64,000 nucleotides of DNA from Owenia fusiformis. Lineage: Eukaryota; Annelida; Polychaeta; Sabellida; Oweniidae. The notes beneath the pieces were generated by a model. That model searched no databases. It worked only from the letters and a program-made list of their open reading frames with translations, and had not been told where the DNA came from. The DNA lies in the NCBI GenBank assembly GCA_903813345.2, contig CAIIXF020000001.1:58330270-58394269 (forward strand), in the 5' to 3' direction. Positions 52,301 to 61,300 of the stretch are shown here, piece by piece (position 1 is the first letter of the stretch; the number at the start of each line of letters is the position of its first letter). A program made the translations under genes and the position numbers.

Positions 52301-55300
52301 TACTACTTTTCGAGTTATAGTAAAATACGTTAAAATGGCGGCCATTTTTCAAAATGGCCGCCTTCTACCAAAAGTGTCTTTAGACAGTGTGCAATGTTTA
52401 TAGTATTCACATACCAAATATGAACAAAATCGCTCCACTACTTTTCGAGTTACAGCAAAAATCGTAAAATAACAAGTAAAGGCTGCCATGTGCTTTTTTA
52501 ATATCTACATTGTAGCTTTATTAATGTCCTTTATAATTTTTTTACATTTAAAACATATTGCTATTACAGTTTTACATATTATACCTAAATTACTGTAAAA
52601 TCGGCACTAAAATGGCCGCCATTTTGAAATGAGCGGCCATTTTGAAAATCGGCTTTCGAGCAGAACTTCTACCCCTATAGTGTATATGTGTACATAATAT
52701 GAACAAAATCGGGCCAACGGTATTTGAGTTATTGCCCGGACGGACGGACGGACGGACGGACATACGGACGGATGGAGGCGTTCCCTATATCCCTCCGAAC
52801 TTCGTTCGATGGGATAATAAGGAAACGAGAAAAATCGTACCTTCCGGATGTTCCGACATTTTGTTACCAAAATGAATCGTTTTGGTAACCAGCGTAATCG
52901 AGTGGATCACCAGTGACAGAACTGATAGTACAATGGGAACCATGGTCAATGTTTTTCTTTGAACAAAATTGTTGTTTTACTATCCATGAAAATTAGCTTT
53001 ACCATAAAAGTAGTCACTTGCACACCCCCTCAAAGTTAGACTGTATAATAGAAATAATAATTAATAATAATAAAAAGATTTAAACAATACTACACCTCTT
53101 GGCACTATTATGTCTGCATAAGTCATGGTAGGCTCGATATAGTGTTCAAAGGCAGGTTTCACAAACTGTGTATATTGCTTGAGGACACCTTCTATTTCCC
53201 GACCTCGTTCTGTGATGTCACGCTTAAGACGACGAGCAAGTCGTATGTCAGAGTCTGTTTCTACAAAAATCTTCATGTCCATCATCTGGAACAAAGATTT
53301 TAGATCTCAAGAACCCTTATTGAGAAAAATATATTACCGGATTTTCTCGCATATAAGCCCTGGGCGTATAACTGAAAGAAGGGGTAATTTCGTCTGATAT
53401 TTTACCTCTTATTTTTCGCCCATTGGCGTATAAGTGTACTACTTTCGATTTTTGGCACAGTGGGCGTAAAGGTGAGAAGAGCTGATCTTCCTCAAAGACT
53501 ACAGTACCTACTGTTGTAGTCCTACCGCATGTTTTGTAAGAATTATGAAGGAAATGTCACCTACAACCTTGGACTTAATGTTGAAACAAAGTAACAGAAC
53601 GATCCACCACTGTCACTTACGGCACAGCGTTGAACTTAATGTTGAAACAAAGTAACGACAGAACGATCTGCCAGTGACAAAATACTCTTGAATTTATTGA
53701 AAAAATCAATAAATAGTCATTTTTATAGGCCCATGGGCGTATAAGCGTACTACATTCGATTTTTGGCCCATGGGCCTAAATTTAGGGGGGCGTATATGCG
53801 AGAAAATCCGGTAACATTTAATATTTCAGGCCCTTTTATAGGACAGAAAATAATATTCTGGGTCATGTTATTTCAAATTGTCATCTGGTTGATAAAGTGG
53901 GATACTTTGATGTCTTGATGAGAGCTTGGGAGATTTATGTTGCATATAATATTTTAGCCTTTCATATACAAACATAGTAGTACTTACGTCTCTCAATGAA
54001 GCTGTATTAAATGACATGATTCCTTCAAATATCACCACATTAGCACCATAAATAGTTTTCTGCAAATTCAAAATTGAACATTACATGACATTTGGATATT
54101 CAAGACATATACTATTTACAGCTGACACACGTAGTAGAGTTCACGACCTCTGTCAGTCAGTCCCATGATGTTGACATGGCCACATCATGTTGTGAATCTA
54201 TGATATTATTTGAAAAGTGTCAACAATCTGATGTGAATACACTTTGTTTTAACCTTAAGTAATTATCGACGCATAGAGGAAAGTTTAGAGGTTAATGTCA
54301 TGGATGAAGTAATCATATTCCCAAATTAGGAAATTAATTAAGGATTAACAAATATGCGAATTTACAAAGGCCGTCGATCCCACATGTGCGAGTTAGCAGT
54401 AATGTAGTTTTGAATAGATCTTTCTGAAAACACGGTTGGTAAGTAGAACATATTATTTTGTTCCTAGTTTTCCTTGGGATGTGGAAGGCATGCATGTAAG
54501 AAGAATGTTTGTGAACGCTAAAAGTTGTTATGACAGACTATGACTGAGAAAGGTAGTTCAACAGTTCACCAATTTCGAGGATCCGATGTGTAGGCTCATA
54601 ATGATTATTCTGGTGCTAGGACCCTTAATGTCAGTCTATAATGATTCTAAATCATGACAGACTTAACTTTACATTAACTTTACCTAATTTCCAATCTGAC
54701 GCCAAAGAGAAATGAAGACCCATTATTATAACACTCATTAAGCAATCTGGCGAAACAATAATATTATATAACATTAGTCAGACAGTTATTGGGGAGATAG
54801 CAGTTTTAGTAGACCTCAGTGCTTTTGCCTGCAAGATACCTGAGGGGGGGCAAGGGATAGACAGGACCCTATAGTTAGTTGCAAGGTACCTCACTACTGG
54901 TAGCTCATGCATATACACGTAAGACCCCATGTTTGTTTATAAGGCAGCTAGATGCCATAGTTTTACAAGGCACCCAGAGAACGGTGGTATTGAGACTGTA
55001 GATCTCCAGTTTTCTTTGGGAGACATCTGACAAGTGGTGGCCAGAGAGTTTGCAGACCCCGTAGTGTTATTTTTTATTTTTTTGAGGCACCTGATGAGTG
55101 GTTTTTTTTGAGGCCCCTGATGAGTGGTGGCCTGATAGTTTGTAGATGTTTTTTTGTGAGGCACCTGATGAGTGGTGGCCTGAGAGTTTGTGGACCCCCT
55201 AGTTTTTGTGAGGCACCTGATGAGTGGTGGCCTGAGAACTTGTAGATCCATAGTTTTTTGTGAGGAACCTGACGATTGGTGGCCTGAGAATCTGTAGATC

Positions 55301-58300
55301 CCCTAGTTTCTTTTGTGAGGGACCTGACGAGTGGTGGCCTGAGAATTTGTAGATCCCCTAGTTTTTTTGTGAGGCACCTGATGAGTGGTGGCCTGAGAGC
55401 GTGTAGATCCTGTAGTTTTTGTGAGGCACCTGAGAAGTGGTGTGAAATTATAGAATCATTTGACTTACCAAATTCATAACCATACTAGCATGTTTTCAGT
55501 GGCATCCGTGTCGATCTTAAATGCTGAAAACTGACCAAGGGCCAGGCCGCTAGCGTTGCGATGCTAGTAAATCCATTACTCCCATACCCTTTGCATGGAA
55601 ATTACCTCACTTACACCTAACCATATGAAAGTGCAGCTGAGGCTAGAAACAAACTTTGAGAATCAAGTAAAATCAATATAAACCAAATAAGGGTCAAAAC
55701 TATTTGTTAATCTTTTTCTTCACGCAGTCATTCATTTCAACCCTGTTTGGCCACCCGGATTGTTGATAAGATATTTTTGATTTCTCTCTGAAGTAATATA
55801 ATTAGAACCATAGAAACAATATAGTGAAAGAAATATATTCTATATTTTCCCCGGCTGTAATTTTCAATCAGGGCATGCCTAACATTATTAACACAATTAG
55901 CCGACAATACATTTTTTGAAATCAGGATGTCAGTATATATGGATAGAAGTGACACCATATATTTTTTTTCTCTTAGCCCACTGTTGCAACACAGAATTGC
56001 CACCACAGACCACACAGTAAGCTCAGGAGCTCATTTTCCAAAATTTGAGTCACTGGAAAGTTCAGATAAACCTAAAACTCAATCCATAAGTTATGGGAAT
56101 CACCACATATTTACATTTTCTATCTCACTTTCCCTCCTAATCACCAATACCATTGTATACTTGAATTGGAACGGGTTCTTTGATACATAGCAGCAGGAGT
56201 AGACAATAAAGGACATTGATAATTCAGGGATCATCAGACAGCCCTATGTTTCCCTAATGAGGCTATATACTAATCCCGGTGGCTTAGATCTCTCCATGGG
56301 TACTTAATGCTATTCACATACCATTGTCTGCCAAGGGGTGTAAATCAGATAATTTTTTCCCATCAGTTGGCTTCAGTTGTCTTGTTCCATGTGCCGACAC
56401 ACAAAATTATCATTAGCATTTCCCAGTTGATGCCGGGAAAGTACACATTACCTATCTCCTCTGGAAGAAAAGATCTCCAAGTCAACAACACTTGAAAAAA
56501 TATGTCAACAAAGGAAGTAAAAGAAAGGAAAATGTTTCAGATAATGAAGCATCTCTCAAACCTGGACAGTCACTTGGATGATGACGAATTATTATCATTT
56601 GAAAATGGGGATAATCTAACAGGTCTGTCCGTCGAGGAATTGAAGGAGGGGACGTTATCCCTAGGTTTTACCAAGGAAGAACTTGAGGAACTTTGCAAAA
56701 TGTCAAGAACAGATCAAAACAACCAGTGCGAAATGGTTAGATTGGCCCACTCTGCCTTATCTATCCACAAGGACGCTCAAGTTGAGAAACCAAAAGCCAA
56801 AAAGCCTAAGTTGGACTCAGTTGAAGAACAGGTCAGTCTTAAATGTTTGCTAGTCATAAGGTTTATTACCCTCGCATTTTTATTTTAATTCAGTTCTATG
56901 CCGCCTCTTTAAAATAAAAACGAACAATAAATTAACAAAATAAATGAATAAATGTAATTAATTAATTGATGATTTAATAAACAAAATTAGATAAACCACC
57001 TTGTAAATAATGGGAAGTTTTCAATCGCGCTTATAATTCTTAATATTCAACTCTATCATCAATCACAACCTAATATGCTTACCCCTAAATCACATATCAT
57101 TCATCCCTTCTTAATATGTTTACTCAAATGCCTCAGAGGAGAGACTAATAGATAGTGTTTCATTCATTCAGCCATAATGAAGTTAAGATGTCGATAAACT
57201 GGTAATTCATATATACCCCTTTATCTCATAAATCCCAAGCGTTATTATCCTCAATCCTTTTTATTCGCCCTAACATCAACAATAAACAAATGAATAAATT
57301 GTTGCGATATAAGTCCCACTCGCAAACTGTTTTCATTCTTAAGGTAGTTAAGAGGTAATGGAGTGTTTTATTAGTTATAGTTGTAGTTATTCACTGCTAG
57401 GTCATTCTGAGATTCAATTTTAAAACAAACAAACATTGAGCATGGTTAAGCATAGACCCCCTTAATTGACCGAATACATGACTACCTCAAAGCTCTGTAG
57501 TCATATCTTGTAGGTTGGTTCTCCCATAATTTGGCTTAATCCGAGTTCCAACAATATCACTTGATTAAATAAATCAAATAAAATTGCTTCAATCTATCAT
57601 TCCAGGATATACCTGGTAAATCACTTATTCGAGCAAGAATGGAACATTTAGACTCCCTCCTCCTTGACTCCAGATACGAAAAACAAAAAAGTTCCCTACA
57701 AATAGAACTCGAAAATTTTTTACTAAAATTCCACCCTCCAAAAGACCTTCAATCAGCCACACCCATGGATGTGAGGGTTTTCATAGTCAGCAAAGACCAC
57801 AAGGGTAAAACTGTTACCCATCTACCATCGTGTAACAATGAATCAGACTGTAATTGCCCCAAATCCCTGTCAGCGGGTTCCGTGGATAGTTTAATTGGTA
57901 AAATTCGAGCTATCTTCCGAGATAATGGTAGAGACATTGACAATCCAGCTGCATCCCCTATAATCAAATCACACCTTAAGGCAGTGAGGTTAGAACAATC
58001 AAAAGCAGGAGTGTTACCTAAAAAGGCAATTCAAGTTCAATTCCACAAATTAAACAAGATAGTGCATCATATTAGATACAAATTGAATAACCCCAGGCTC
58101 TCTACCTTACAAAAATACGTCCTTTTGAGAGATGTGACTTTCTTCATAATTATTGCTCAGTCAGGCGACAGGGCTGGGGATCTGGGACAGTTAAGACTTA
58201 ACAACATCATAGTGGCTCCAGATGAATCGATAATTCAAATTACTCTTACAATGGGCAAAACCACCAAAGTAAATTCTCCAAGAGTCATGATCTTACCTAA

Positions 58301-61300
58301 ATCAGATGGCCCTTTCTGCCCAGTAAGCGCATTTAAAACATACAATTCATTTCTCAATGAAAAAAACTTACAACAAACCGGATATTGCTTCAAACCACTC
58401 CTACCAGATAATAAATCATTATCGCTTGACCGTCCATTCTCATCTTCCTTGGCCAACGACAGATTAAAGTCTTACCTCACGCACTTAAAACTATGGCAAG
58501 GGGAATCATCACATGGAATCCGGCGCAACGTAGCATCCACCTTGATGCTTTTGGGGGTTTCCAATGAGGGAATAAAAGCACACATAGGCATCAACATGGA
58601 CAGTGTATTAAGAACTTATATAGCTCCAGCCCATTCCAAACTACAATTATCCACCTCAAAAAGTTTATCTGATAACATGGCGAAACTAAGTAAATAATCA
58701 ATCCCCCTTGCCAGTACTTTACCCAGGTTCAAAACATAATTTAAAAACACACACTTCATCCTGCATTTTTCAGTTAAGAGCTCTCAAATCAGAGTTACAA
58801 AGTGTGCAAAAAGCCCAGGGCTCCGACTCCGTTGCTTCAATTTTACGAGAGGTAAAGGAGTATGCAGCTAGGCGCGACCCAGACACAGAGGTCCTCCATA
58901 ACAAGCTCTCTGCCCTGGACCAGAGAGCGCGCTTAGCAGGTCACAAAGATGCAGACACCTATACCCACGTATTTGCGAGATTCATGGCAAACAAATCAAG
59001 TCGGAAAATCGGGGCTTTAGTTTCCAGCCTGCTGGCTACCAAAGCTGAGGCCGCTGTCATTGACAGGGAGCTCAAGTTTTTCAAAGCGCACCCCTCCTCC
59101 TCAACTAAAACACCCACCACCTCAGATCGCTGGAACACAACCAACAAGGGGGAGGGTTTTGGAAGAAATCGTCTTTCAATAGTATGCTGGATCTGTAACA
59201 AATCGGGTCACAGGTCATTTGAGTGCACTTCAAGAAAGCAAGATAATTAGGCAAACAGCTATGGAGAACAGTTTCATATCCAGCCATAAAACAATTTCAA
59301 TCTCTTTGCACAAAGGTGATAACCAACACTCTTGTTTCAGGACTATCCCTTGCAGTTGGCCAATACAAACATCAGAAGCTCTACACAAATTCCCTATGTA
59401 AACATTGGTGGAAAACCACTAGACTTAAACTCAGGTCATGTGCCAATGGAAGAGGCCCCCCTTTCAGGACACGTGAACATATTATCTATACCACTACCAG
59501 ATCCCAACTACTTTGTGGCTGGTAATGTACACAACTATTTACATAATTGGGATACTATAATACCAAAGGACTCAGGTAATAGAGACAGTATATTAGACTG
59601 GATAACCAACTGTGTCAATATTCATGATTTCATGGTTCCATTTAAAGGAGAATTTCAAGGTCAGCAACTTAACCATTCATTCCCACCTACAAGGGCATTT
59701 AGTAACACAAGTAAATGTGATGGTTTTGAGGAATTTATTGATGAGGAGATCCTATCAAGAGTGCAATCAGGGGCAATCACTTTCCTAGGTAAGGTTGGAG
59801 AAGTTTTACCCCCTCATATAATTAGTCCCCTTACAGTGGAGCCTAACAAGCCACGCTTATGCATTAGTCTCAGGTATTTAAATTGCTTCATGAGAGATAC
59901 ACCATTTACTTTAGACACTTTAAACGAAGTACCTAGAATTTTATCTGAAACCTCAAAAATGACAATTTTAGATGATCGTAAAGCCTATGATAATATCTTT
60001 ATTCATGAATCATGTAGAACTTTGACTGGATTTAGGTGGAGAGATTGTTATTTTGTCTGCAACACTCTGCCATTTGGCTGGAAAAACTCAGCGTATGTGT
60101 ATCACTCTATCAATTTAATAGGTATATCATATCTTAGGAAAATGTCAGTCTCTGCTTTGTTGTACATCGACGATAGGTTAGTTGAACACTACAATGGAAA
60201 ACTGACGAGCGAATCTGACAACAACCAAAGAGCCACCTTAGCTATCTACATGGCAACAGAATTGTTCTCCAGGCTCGGATATTTCATTGGCATCAGCAAG
60301 TCAGTTTTCCAACCAGTGGACTCCATTGTGTTTTTAGGTCTTATTTGTGATGCAAAGAAACTAGCTTTCTTTATTCCCCAAAACAAAAAAGAAAAGTTTG
60401 CTACCTTAAGGGAATATATTTTAAGTCAAACTCATATCGAACTAGAAACACTTCAAAGTTTTGTGGGCCTAATAATTAGTTTCACACCCGCTATTCCAGC
60501 TGCAAAGTTGTATACCTCCTCCTGCAACATAGCTATTGCAAAGTCGTCTGGCTCTTCCATTCCTATACAGGGCTCATTAGAACAAGAAATAAAATATTGG
60601 AGGTACCTAGATGAATGGAACAGTCACATGTCCTGGCAAAGTGAAAAACATGAAGTAATTCAGATTTTTACAGATGCAAGTAATCTTAAATGGGCAGGTT
60701 TGACTAAATCCAGTGAGGTTTCAGATTATTGGCTTGAGTCAGAACAGGGACAAGATATCATGGTGAAAGAAGCCATGGCACTGCTAAAAACCTTGGAATC
60801 CATGAGCAATCAATTAGATAACAAGCGCATTGACGCAAAAGTAGATAGTCAAGTACTCATTTATAGTTGGAAAAAACAAGGGTCCAGGTCCCCCGAATTG
60901 AATGAAGTCATGAAACAGATTTTTCATTTCCTGCTAAACCACAATGCCTCCTTGAAACTCGAATATGTTCCCTCAGCCGAAAACTTAGCAGATTTTCCAT
61001 CAAGAAAGCTAAACAAGACAGACACAATGCTGTCTAAGGCCAGTTGGCTAAGAGTGCAACAAGCATTTGGTGGAAAATCTGGACACACATTTGACGCAAT
61101 GTCTCTTGACAGCAATGTAATGACAGGATCTAGCAATTTACCCCTCCCCCATTTCACGCCCTCTGCCACACCTTTATCAAACGGAGTTAATTTCTTTTGC
61201 CAAAATCTGTCTCCTGATCAAAATTATTACATCTTTCCACCTTTTGGCCAAATTGCAACAGTTCTACATCACGTCCTTAAAGAAAAAGTAAGTGCCACCA

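Larger units (their letters stand above)
47614..52914. mobile_element. Composite element with TIRs ACTGGTGATCCACTCG, carrying nested insertions
   Basis: The left end 47614-47700 and right end 52826-52914 are inverted copies, including the TTACCAAAACG/CGTTTTGGTAAC hairpin. The subterminal segment 47705-47870 has its inverted partner at 51535-51680, so the right terminus carries an extra 1.1-kb block (about 51690-52825). Inside lie a SINE fragment, a palindrome, a TCAACCCC-repeat element and non-coding sequence. No transposase frame was found. The target duplication could not be fixed. It fills the UCKL1 intron 47524-53095. Confidence 0.6.

Noticed and set aside
54937-55251. Minus-strand ORF of 104 codons
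   Set aside because: Lies within a degenerate tandem array in the retrotransposon leader and shows only the repeat.
58708-58773. First 22 codons of the CCHC ORF from its ATG
   Set aside because: Kept only as an alternative: the in-phase acceptor at 58773 and the coiled-coil continuity favour a spliced start.
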